NCBI GenBank assembly: GCA_021163805.1
Contig: JAGGTL010000035.1
Coordinates: 1-25,188 of the forward strand
DNA: 25,188 nucleotides
Direction of reading: 5' to 3'
Origin: Candidatus Aenigmatarchaeota archaeon
Lineage (GTDB): Archaea; Aenigmatarchaeota; Aenigmatarchaeia; QMZS01
Shown: in pieces, positions 15,815-22,905 of the stretch
Position numbering within the stretch: the first letter of the stretch is position 1
How the letters are laid out: every line of letters starts with the position of its first letter
The notes under the pieces: generated by a model
Database searches by the model: none
Told to the model about the DNA's origin: nothing
What the model saw: the letters and a program-made list of their open reading frames with translations, nothing else
Translations under genes and position numbers: made by a program

Positions 15815-16933
15815 TTAAAAATCATGAATGCATAAAACTTTCATTTTTGTTTTGAATCTCTCCGAATCAAAGCATACAACCAAATTTATTCCTTTTTTCC
15901 CTATTTGTTCCGCAAGTTCTTTTGTAAGTTTTCCGTCCATTAGAATGACTGAAACATTATCCAGATCCGCTATTTTTAACAATTGAGGAAGTTCATCATA
16001 ACTTGTTTTGTGAATTTCCCTTAAATCAGAATCCAGCAATTTGACTTCTTTGGTTCCAAGCATATCTTTTATAATTGGTTTGAGTTTTTCTTTGAGGTTT
16101 TCGGGTAATTTTGATTTACTGCTAATTGAGGTTTCGGTTTTCCTTTTATTTTTCAAACATTGATAAATTTCTTTTTTTGTCAGTTCTTCCACTTCTTTTC
16201 CATCCGGAGCTCTTGCAACAAAATCTATTTTGAGAACTTGCTTGAGTCTTTTCAAAATTAAATCTCCTCCCCTATCTCCATCTAGAAAAACGGTAACGAT
16301 TTTATTTTTTACAATCTCTTTGATCTGAGGCAGAACTTTAGAGCCTCCTATCGCAACAGCATTTTTTATTCCATATCTCAACAGATTAATAACATCTGCT
16401 CTGCCTTCAACAACAAGCACTTCTTTGCTCTTTAAAACATCAGGACCTCCAACCAATCCATTATAGTTTTTTATTTCTTTTGTTCTTAAATCTTCGGAAA
16501 TTTTATTCAAAGTTTCTTTTGTATCTGGTGTTTTTTCATACAATTTCTCCAAAATTTCCTTGCTTCTCTGCTCTATAAAAGCCCTTCTGCTTTCTCGTAC
16601 GTCCTTTATTTCCCGTAAAGTTACCCTTGCCTTTGTATACCCAACCTTATCTATTGTTTCGAGAGATGCCGCCAATAAAGCCGTTTCTGGAGCAGATAAA
16701 TTTGAAGGAATCAAAATCTCTGCTCTTGTTTTCTCATCTTTACTCTCTCTGAAGTTTATATCTATTCTTCCGATTCTTCCGCTTTCCTGCAACTCCTTTA
16801 GATCCATTCCCGGACCAAGCAAACCTTCCGTCTGGCCAAAGATTGCACCAACAATATCGGGTCTCTCAACGAGAGAATCCGCTTCTAATGAAAGTTTTAT
16901 TATATATTTTGCATTCTCTGTAATTTTTCCCAT
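15815..16933 (-). CDS. dnaG: Archaeal DnaG-like primase / exosome-associated TOPRIM protein
   Basis: This 372-residue protein has the archaeal DnaG N-terminal region (KYIIKLSLEADSLVERPDIVGAIFGQTEGLLG, about residues 10-40, and GRIDINFRES). A TOPRIM domain follows at about 170-250, with catalytic E176 in VVEGRADV and the D218/D220 pair in FLDGDRGGDL. In archaea this protein is found both with primase activity and as a core exosome partner. There is no zinc-binding or DnaB-interacting domain as in bacterial DnaG, which is normal for the archaeal type. A GGTGA motif 8-12 bases before the ATG can pair with the UCACC still present in the 16S tail, making this one of the few genes here with a Shine-Dalgarno candidate. 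Confidence 0.95.
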   Translation of the reverse strand: MGKITENAKYIIKLSLEADSLVERPDIVGAIFGQTEGLLGPGMDLKELQESGRIGRIDINFRESKDEKTRAEILIPSNLSAPETALLAASLETIDKVGYTKARVTLREIKDVRESRRAFIEQRSKEILEKLYEKTPDTKETLNKISEDLRTKEIKNYNGLVGGPDVLKSKEVLVVEGRADVINLLRYGIKNAVAIGGSKVLPQIKEIVKNKIVTVFLDGDRGGDLILKRLKQVLKIDFVARAPDGKEVEELTKKEIYQCLKNKRKTETSISSKSKLPENLKEKLKPIIKDMLGTKEVKLLDSDLREIHKTSYDELPQLLKIADLDNVSVILMDGKLTKELAEQIGKKGINLVVCFDSERFKTKMKVLCIHDF

Positions 16934-16993
16934 TTTTTCTCACCATAACTTAAGTTAGAAAATGATAAATTAGATTTATTTGGATATGTGGAG

Positions 16994-17010
16994 TTATTAC
17001 TGTGTAATAA
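16994..17010 (-). terminator. Short inverted repeat after nurA
   Basis: TTATTAC (16994-17000) and GTAATAA (17004-17010) form a perfect 7-bp arm pair with a 3-nt loop, starting about 20 bases after the nurA stop on the minus strand. It may stop transcription before dnaG, or simply be part of the A/T-rich spacer. Confidence 0.25.
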
Positions 17011-17029
17011 TTTATAAAAATCAATATAA

Positions 17030-18025
17030 CTAAAAAGGCCTATTGTCTCTCCTCAAAAAGAAAACATTCTGAATCCCCAGTTTTGATGCAATTAAATTTG
17101 TATAATAATCGATGTCGTTTTCCGAGAGTTTTGCTCTTTGATCTGCTTCTATCAAAACATTTGGCAATCCGTAAGTTCTGCTCTGCGAGGAAATCGTATA
17201 AATAATTTCCGCGATTTCATTCTCATTTTCAAAAAATTCCACCCGGATTGGTCTGTCAAATTCAACGGTTTTAAGATAAAAGCATTTTATTTCTTCTTCC
17301 AAATTTATAATTTTCGTTGCTTCTCCTTTTTCCAGCAGATAATAAAGTAAATTTGTATCCCGAGTTCTTTTTAAAATATCTATTAATTCCGGAACTTTTT
17401 TACTCTTTACTTCGCTTAAAATATTTTCTGCAATATAATTGCAAAAAGCAGAACTTCTCGAATCTTCTACAATTCCAGCTATCATACAATTTTCCTTTTT
17501 GCTTATTTCATGCAGAGTATTTAGTAATTTTTTAACTTCAATATAATCCATATAAACAGAACTCTCCTTTCTTGGAACATCCGCAGGATTAATCATCAAA
17601 CTTCCATCAATTAAAAATAGATCCGGTGAAAATCTGGAAATCGCATCTATGCTTATTTTAATTTCTTTTTTCATTCTCTGCAAACTCCAGAATATTCTAA
17701 AATCTATATCGGATAATGCATTTGAAGAGTAAATTATTTCTGGAGTTGGATTAATTGTGGGATAATAAACAACATCCTGCAATTTTCCCCTTTCATAATT
17801 GAAAATAACACTTACTGCTCTTAAAAAAACAAAATCTAGCAAATGGCCGGATTTCTTTGTTAAACCTCCGTCTTCCCCGCCGATAGTTATATTTCCTAAA
17901 TCAACTTTTGAAACCTTCCATGTCAATTCCGGAATTTTGCCAAGAAACTTTGCAAGTTTTTTCTTTTCATTCTCAAGAAATTTTATTTTGTCAACAATCA
18001 TATCAAGTTCATTTATTGAAACCAT
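17030..18025 (-). CDS. nurA: NurA family 5'-3' nuclease
   Basis: From the ATG at 18025 the product has 331 residues. A TTG at 18085 would add 20 residues but is less likely. NurA works with the HerA helicase to resect DNA ends for recombination. Acidic motif residues are visible: GGEDGGL (about residues 49-55), DLFLIDGSL (D140), GIVEDSRSS (D188) and LPNVLIEADQRAKLSE near the C-terminus. The protein is mostly alpha/beta with a Lys-rich coiled stretch at the start (about 10-30). HerA, Mre11 and Rad50 are not in the window. It lies upstream of dnaG on the same strand and divergent from eS27. Confidence 0.88.
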   Translation of the reverse strand: MVSINELDMIVDKIKFLENEKKKLAKFLGKIPELTWKVSKVDLGNITIGGEDGGLTKKSGHLLDFVFLRAVSVIFNYERGKLQDVVYYPTINPTPEIIYSSNALSDIDFRIFWSLQRMKKEIKISIDAISRFSPDLFLIDGSLMINPADVPRKESSVYMDYIEVKKLLNTLHEISKKENCMIAGIVEDSRSSAFCNYIAENILSEVKSKKVPELIDILKRTRDTNLLYYLLEKGEATKIINLEEEIKCFYLKTVEFDRPIRVEFFENENEIAEIIYTISSQSRTYGLPNVLIEADQRAKLSENDIDYYTNLIASKLGIQNVFFLRRDNRPF

Positions 18026-18267
18026 AACTATTATTGAAAAAGAAATCAGTAATTCATATCCTTCCTTAAGATATTGGTCTGCCAAAGAGTTTTAATTCAC
18101 GCAAATATTTATTCGGTAAAGTTAATTGATTGCGGAAAATAACTAGAAAGAGATTATTTGCTCTGAAGATGACCAAAAATCTGATAAGAAGTTGGAATAA
18201 ATCATCAGATCTGCTCTAAATTTAGAGTTTATTATTTTTCTAATAAAAATTTAAACTTTAATATAAT
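18026..18267. other. Divergent spacer between nurA and rps27e
   Basis: It holds two inverted repeats: ATCTGAT (18179-18185) with ATCAGAT (18204-18210), and the 14-bp perfect palindrome CTCTAAATTTAGAG (18214-18227), followed by TTTATTATTTTT. A TAATAAAAA run about 20-28 bases before the eS27 start may be its TATA box. No gene is seen. Confidence 0.4.
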
Positions 18268-18435
18268 ATGGTACTCTCCAAATTTTTGAAAGTAAGATGC
18301 AGTTGTGGTAATGAGCAGATAGTATTCAATAAGGCAAGCACGGCAGTAAAATGTTTGAAATGCAAAAAATTGCTTGCAAAACCAACAGGAGGGAAAGCAG
18401 AGATTTTGGCAGAAGTTATTGAAAGTTACAAGTAA
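18268..18435 (+). CDS. rps27e: Small-subunit ribosomal protein eS27 (S27e)
   Basis: This 55-residue protein was found by reading the gap directly. It starts MVLSKFLKVRCSCGNEQIVF, continues with CLKC, and ends with the family block PTGGKAEILAEVIE. It is a zinc-binding protein of the 30S subunit. The second Cys pair is the usual C-x2-C, but the first is C-x-C (C11 and C13) where archaeal homologs have C-x2-C, as if one residue had been lost. The N-terminal extension common in other archaea is absent. The usual partners (L44e, eIF2-alpha, Nop10) are not next to it. The start codon is ATG, without a Shine-Dalgarno site. Confidence 0.9.
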   Translation: MVLSKFLKVRCSCGNEQIVFNKASTAVKCLKCKKLLAKPTGGKAEILAEVIESYK

Positions 18436-18590
18436 TTATTGGAAATAAGAGATTTTACAAAGATTCATTAATCATGCGAATTATGGAAAATACATCATAA
18501 GGAAAACTCCGAAATCCTTTGTCTTAAAATATAAACTGTGATAGATCGGAAATAAAAATATTTTCACTTAATTATCAATTCTAAACAATT

Positions 18591-20426
18591 ATGCCATTGA
18601 AATTTCCATATCCGGAAAAGAGAGAGAATCAGGATAAGATGATTCAAAAAGTTGAAGAATGTATTAAAAATAGAAAAAACTTGTTAGTGCATGCTCCAAC
18701 TGGAATTGGAAAGACCGTTGGAGTCCTCTATCCCGCTATAAAATCTGCATCTAAACTCGGATTAAATGTATTTTTTTTAACTCCAAGACATTCTCAGCAT
18801 TTGATTGCCCTTGAAACCCTAAAGAAAATTGGAGAAACAAAAGCTGTAGATATAATTGGAAAGAGGTGGCTATGCCATTATTTTTATGATGATCTCGGTC
18901 AATCGGATTTTCAGGAACTTTGCAATTATCTAAAGAAAGAAGAAAAATGCGAATTTTACAATAAAATTTTCAGAAAAGGCGAACTTACGGAAGATGCAAA
19001 AAATAAAATAAAAGAGATTTCAAAGGAAATTCTTAGTTCCGAGGAAGTTAAAAAGAAATGTAAAGAATTCTGTCCTTATGAGATTTTATGTTTGGCTGCA
19101 AAAAGGAGTGTTGTCGTTGTGGCTGATTATTTTCATCTTTTTAATCCATTCGTTTCTGAAACATTTCTCGCAAAAATAAACAAGAGATTGGAAGAGTCTA
19201 TAATCATTGTAGATGAAGCGCATCAACTTCCAGGCAGAGCGATTGATTTAATTTCTTCAAAACTTACAACCTTCGTCTTAAACAATGCTATTAATGAAGC
19301 AAAAGACCTGAACAGAGAATTTAGTCTGGATATTGATAATTTCAGACTTGGAATAGAAGAAATTGCAAGAAATAAATTGGGTTTTAATGATGAAGCATAT
19401 ATAGATAAAGAAGAAATCGTATCTCTTCTGAATTCTCTTCCATCTGAATTTATGCATGGATTGCAAGAGATTAGCGATCTTGTCAGAGAAGAGGGAAAAG
19501 AAAGAAGTTACTGCTCTGGTTTATTAAGATTCCTTGAAAACTGGATCAACAGCGATGAAAATTTTGTTCGGATTATAAAGAGGAAAGAAACAAAATATGG
19601 GAAGCAGTTTGAGTTGAAATTGAAGGCTTTGCTTCCAGAGAAAGTGACTTCAGATGTAATAAATAATAGTTATTCAACAATTTTAATGTCTGCAACCCTT
19701 CAACCTCTGGAAATGTATGCCAATTTATTGGGAGTTAGAAATTATGAAACGATTTCCTTTAAATCAATTTTTCCTCCAGAAAACAGATTAAATCTTATTG
19801 CTCCCATTGCAACAACAAAATTTTCAAAAAGAGGAGATGCTCAATACAATAATTACGCCAAAATAATAGTCAAAATATTCGAAGTTGTTAACGGAAATAC
19901 TGCGGTTTTTTTTCCATCCTATTATTTTTTGAATAAGGTTCACGATTTTCTAAGGGGAGATTTGAACATTTTCAGAGAAACGCCCGAATTGACAAAAGAG
20001 CAAAAAACTAATTTGCTCCGACAATTTATAAATTCTGAAAAGAGTTTATTGTTTGGAGTGCAATCCGGGTCCTTCGATCAGGGCATTGATTTTCCAAATA
20101 ATTCTCTCAAATGCATAATTATTGCCGGAGTGGCCCTTGCGACTCCGGATTTAGAAACAAAAAGTCTCATAGACTGTTATAATAAAAATTATGGGAAGGG
20201 GATGGAATATGCTTACATCTACCCGGCCATCCAAAAAGCTATTCAGGCAAGCGGAAGAGCGATCAGATCAGAAAGGGACAAAGCAGTTGTGATCTATTTG
20301 GATGAAAGATTCCTGTGGAGAAATTACAGATTGGTTCTTAGTGGAGAGAACTTTAAAGTGAGCAGAGAGCCGTGGAAGGATATTGAAGAGTGGAAGTTTA
20401 GAGAGAAAATATCAATAGAAAATTAA
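18591..20426 (+). CDS. XPD/Rad3-family DNA helicase with Fe-S domain
   Basis: This 611-residue SF2 helicase moves 5' to 3' on DNA; the family acts in repair and transcription-linked processes. Walker A is APTGIGKT (residues 35-42) and the DEAH box is at 208-211. Motifs near the C-terminus are FFPSYYFLNKVHDFL, SATLQPLEMYANLLG and QASGRAIRSERDKAVV (motif VI). An Fe-S cluster is likely, with Cys at about 95, 111, 120, 157 and 161 (including FCPYEIL) between motifs Ia and II. The spacing of the middle Cys pair is wider than I recall for archaeal XPD. A winged-helix gene and a MinD-like gene follow closely. DinG-like assignment is less likely. Confidence 0.9.
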   Translation: MPLKFPYPEKRENQDKMIQKVEECIKNRKNLLVHAPTGIGKTVGVLYPAIKSASKLGLNVFFLTPRHSQHLIALETLKKIGETKAVDIIGKRWLCHYFYDDLGQSDFQELCNYLKKEEKCEFYNKIFRKGELTEDAKNKIKEISKEILSSEEVKKKCKEFCPYEILCLAAKRSVVVVADYFHLFNPFVSETFLAKINKRLEESIIIVDEAHQLPGRAIDLISSKLTTFVLNNAINEAKDLNREFSLDIDNFRLGIEEIARNKLGFNDEAYIDKEEIVSLLNSLPSEFMHGLQEISDLVREEGKERSYCSGLLRFLENWINSDENFVRIIKRKETKYGKQFELKLKALLPEKVTSDVINNSYSTILMSATLQPLEMYANLLGVRNYETISFKSIFPPENRLNLIAPIATTKFSKRGDAQYNNYAKIIVKIFEVVNGNTAVFFPSYYFLNKVHDFLRGDLNIFRETPELTKEQKTNLLRQFINSEKSLLFGVQSGSFDQGIDFPNNSLKCIIIAGVALATPDLETKSLIDCYNKNYGKGMEYAYIYPAIQKAIQASGRAIRSERDKAVVIYLDERFLWRNYRLVLSGENFKVSREPWKDIEEWKFREKISIEN

Positions 20427-20447
20427 TATAAAATGTGAATATATATT

Positions 20448-20801
20448 ATGAATAAAATAAAAATTTCTGAAGATCTGCTCAGAATAAAAGATTTAATAGG
20501 AAAGCCAAAAAGAAATTTTAGCGAAGAAAGAGAAATCAAATCACAATTGATAGAACTCGGACATAAGATAGAGGAAATTGATAGAAAGATTGAAGGAAAA
20601 AATAATTTTGATTTAAAGAAAATAAGAGGAATAATCTTTCTTTTGAAAGACAGAGAATTAACTTCTTCCGAGGTTGGCAAAGTTTTGAGGATATCAAGAA
20701 ACAGAGCAAATGAATACCTCAGAAGAATGGAACTCGATAATATTTTGAAAAGTAGATTTGTTGGAAAGAAAAAATACTATACGGTATATAAAAATGATTA
20801 G
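20448..20801 (+). CDS. Small winged-helix DNA-binding protein
   Basis: This 117-residue protein has a charged N-terminal helical half (residues 1-55, probable coiled coil, IDRKIEGK). A winged helix follows at about 58-115, with LKDRELTSSEVGKVLRISRNRANEYLRRMELDNIL as the helix-turn-helix and KSRFVGKKKYYTVY as the wing. It resembles transcription regulators of the ArsR/MarR-like group but is not assigned to a family. It starts 21 bases after the helicase stop, and its last eight bases overlap the start of the MinD-like gene. Translation of the pair is therefore probably linked. A ParB-like role (DNA-binding partner of the ATPase) or a repressor of the operon are both possible. Confidence 0.75.
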   Translation: MNKIKISEDLLRIKDLIGKPKRNFSEEREIKSQLIELGHKIEEIDRKIEGKNNFDLKKIRGIIFLLKDRELTSSEVGKVLRISRNRANEYLRRMELDNILKSRFVGKKKYYTVYKND

Positions 20802-21573
20802 AGGCATTTTATCCGGCAAAGGGGGTGTGGGAAAAACAACAATAACCGTAAATCTTGGTTTGGCAATGCACAAATTGGGAGAGAATGTTGTTGTTTTGGA
20901 TGGGGATATAAAGAATCCGAATCTAGGACTTCAACTGGGTATTTTTAATTACAACATAACTTTGCAGGAAGCAATTGAAAAACAAATTTCTCTTCTTGAA
21001 GCTTTATATATCCACGAAACCGGACTTAGATTTATTCCGGCGCATATATCTCTAAAATTTCTTGAAACGGATGCTTCAAAGCTGCGTAGTTCTTTAAAAG
21101 ATATTCCATATGATCTGCTAATAGATTCTCCGCCCGGTCTGAATAAAGAAAGTTTGGCGGTTTTAGAATGTTGCGATGAAATTCTTATTGTTTCTGAACC
21201 CTTTCTTCCAGACATAACAGATTGTATGAAAACAATAGAAATGGCAAGAGAATTTGGCGTAAAGGTTAACGGGATTATTTTAAATAAAGTCCGGGATAAA
21301 GATTACGAATTGAAAAAAGAAGAAATAGAAGGAATTACAAATATAAAAATCATATCAACTATTCCGTTTGAAGAGGATATTTTGAAAAGTCTGAGTTTAA
21401 AAAATCCGATAGTAAATTATTATCCGTTGTCAAAAGCCAGCGTATGTATTTTTCAATTGGCATCTTTATTGTCCGGCAGAAAATATAAAATTCCCAGATT
21501 TATAGAACTTAGAAGATTGTTTTCAATTCAGGATATTCAAAGCAAATTCATGAAATTATTTTATCCCATATAG
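20794..21573 (+). CDS. MinD/ParA-type ATPase
   Basis: From the ATG at 20794 the product has 259 residues; a TTG upstream at 20758 is not needed. The deviant Walker A GKGGVGKTT (residues 8-16) comes first, as in MinD/ParA, followed by the switch region LDGDIKNPNLG and the IDSPPGL motif (D111). A basic, amphipathic C-terminal segment (FIELRRLF plus SKFMKLF) could act as a MinD-like membrane anchor. The family uses ATP-driven dimer cycling to position division machinery or to move DNA. The start overlaps the winged-helix gene by eight bases. The 3' end faces the SpoIIM-like gene, four bases apart. A MinC or MinE partner is not present. Confidence 0.88.
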   Translation: MIRGILSGKGGVGKTTITVNLGLAMHKLGENVVVLDGDIKNPNLGLQLGIFNYNITLQEAIEKQISLLEALYIHETGLRFIPAHISLKFLETDASKLRSSLKDIPYDLLIDSPPGLNKESLAVLECCDEILIVSEPFLPDITDCMKTIEMAREFGVKVNGIILNKVRDKDYELKKEEIEGITNIKIISTIPFEEDILKSLSLKNPIVNYYPLSKASVCIFQLASLLSGRKYKIPRFIELRRLFSIQDIQSKFMKLFYPI

Positions 21574-21577
21574 AATT

Positions 21578-22369
21578 TCAAATAAACATAACTTCTATAA
21601 TTGCGCCAATGAAAATAAAAACAATTCCCATTGCAAGTAACAATAGGGAATCTTGCAAAACAAACAAAAAGTGTTTTCTGCTTTCTTTGTGCCTTGCTAA
21701 AGCAATAGACAGAATTCCTCCCGCAATTCCGGCCAAAATATATCCCGAAAATTCAAAAATTCCATGAGGTAAATATGAAAACAAAACCAAAGGTATTGAA
21801 GGCAAACCCATTAAGTTTTTTGCTCCCTGTCCAACAACAACTCCTAAAACACTTGCATTCCAAGAAATCAAAAAAATTGCCCCGGAAGAATAAAATAAAG
21901 AAAATGCAAAACAAATAACCATCACTCCGATATTGTTGAATAGAATTTTTGAGAAAATTCCGTTTGCTGTCGCATGTCCTGTTATACTGGAAATTGTTAA
22001 AATTTGGTCCGAGAATATAGAAGAAGATACATTGGTTGGCAAAATAAGATAAGAAACAGAAATTGATAAAACTATTCCAAGAATCAGACAAAAATAATCC
22101 ACAATCAAATCTTTATGCCTGCTGAAAAACCCTAGAGAATATAAATAATTCCAGAAATGGTCATATTCATACCTTCTTTCTTCATATTTTAACTGTTTTA
22201 TTGTAAGTGGGAGAATTGCAAGAGTGATTAAAAAAACCAGAAAAAGACCTCCACGATTAAGAAAAAAAGATATGATAATTGCGAGAATTGTCCCAATAAC
22301 ACCCAAGATAAAAATTTCGGAAGGATGTTTCCTGACCTCCTTTATATTATATAGAGATTCTAAAACCAT
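21578..22369 (-). CDS. SpoIIM-like integral membrane protein
   Basis: This 263-residue protein has about six hydrophobic segments. The stage II sporulation protein M family marks are LFNNIGVMVICFAFSLFYSSGA, an ISWNASVLGVVVG segment and LPHGIFEFSGYILAGIAGG. In sporulating bacteria SpoIIM belongs to a complex that remodels peptidoglycan. Archaeal members are common in genomes that lack peptidoglycan, and their role is unknown. The N-terminal part includes a polar stretch RKHPSEIF, then a charged cytosolic loop with KQLKYEERRYEYDHF. The gene is divergent from eL43 with 33 bases between starts, and convergent with the MinD-like gene. Confidence 0.85.
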   Translation of the reverse strand: MVLESLYNIKEVRKHPSEIFILGVIGTILAIIISFFLNRGGLFLVFLITLAILPLTIKQLKYEERRYEYDHFWNYLYSLGFFSRHKDLIVDYFCLILGIVLSISVSYLILPTNVSSSIFSDQILTISSITGHATANGIFSKILFNNIGVMVICFAFSLFYSSGAIFLISWNASVLGVVVGQGAKNLMGLPSIPLVLFSYLPHGIFEFSGYILAGIAGGILSIALARHKESRKHFLFVLQDSLLLLAMGIVFIFIGAIIEVMFI

Positions 22370-22402
22370 AATTTGAAGATAATTAAATTTATATCTTTAA
22401 TT
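22370..22402. promoter_or_regulatory. Overlapping divergent promoters of the SpoIIM-like and eL43 genes
   Basis: Only 33 bases separate the two ATG codons. TTAAATTTATAT (plus) and ATATAAATTTAA (minus) are the same near-palindromic element, about 15-25 bases from each start. Both genes would then be read as leaderless mRNAs and would compete for one TATA element. Confidence 0.45.
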
Positions 22403-22636
22403 ATGGCAACAAAGAAAGTCGGAGCAGCGGGAAAATTTGGCTCAAGATATGGTAAAAAATTGAGAGACAATTATAATAAAATATACAAAAGTTCAAAGAA
22501 AAAATATAATTGCCCCGTCTGTGCAAGAGAAAAATCTGTAAGAAGAATATCGTTTGGTGTCTGGAAATGCAAAACCTGCAAAACAAAATTCGCTTCTGGA
22601 GCCTATGAATTCAGAGAAGAAGATTTCAAAAAATAA
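22403..22636 (+). CDS. rpl37ae: Large-subunit ribosomal protein eL43 (L37Ae)
   Basis: This 77-residue zinc-ribbon protein of the 50S subunit starts MATKKVGAAGKFGSRYG. Zinc ligands are C37, C40, C56 and C59 (CPVC, CKTC), and the C-terminal FASGAYEF block is typical. An in-frame ATG 30 bases upstream (22373) is less likely because it would add a hydrophobic lead not found in the family. No other ribosomal protein gene lies beside it. Confidence 0.93.
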   Translation: MATKKVGAAGKFGSRYGKKLRDNYNKIYKSSKKKYNCPVCAREKSVRRISFGVWKCKTCKTKFASGAYEFREEDFKK

Positions 22637-22905
22637 CCCAATTAATTTATTTTAATTAACCGTTTTGTTTAAACTTATTCTAAATTTGGTCTAAAAATTT
22701 ATATAAACTTATCGGCACTCAAATAGTTCAATAACCAACAGTACAGAAATCAGATTAACTATTAATTCCTCGTTGCTCATTGAGATTGAAATATAAATAG
22801 ATTCAAATCAGCGAAGAAACTTTGTTCATATGCTGGTTTAGTTCTCAGGGTTATACAATCTGTATTAAGTGATAAGTAGATATCAACATAAAAGAAATTA
22901 TATAT
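22637..22905. promoter_or_regulatory. Intergenic stretch upstream of the secreted protein, with a TATA candidate
   Basis: AAAAATTTATATAAAC at 22693-22708 is a strong TATA-like element on the plus strand. Initiation about 25 bases on would give a 5' leader of about 175 nt, unusually long for this window. An alternating TA run ends at the ATG. I see no tRNA or open frame here and no convincing riboswitch fold. Confidence 0.4.

Noticed and set aside
18026..18085. Upstream TTG start for nurA
   Set aside because: It adds 20 hydrophobic residues not expected in this soluble nuclease; the ATG at 18025 is simpler.
18165..18215. Possible C/D box guide RNA (GAAGATGA, CTGA, ATCATCAG)
   Set aside because: The C box is poor and the spacing to the only CTGA is too short for a guide, with no second D box.
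20758..20793. Upstream TTG start for the MinD-like gene
   Set aside because: The P-loop of this family lies within about 15 residues of the start, which fits the ATG at 20794.
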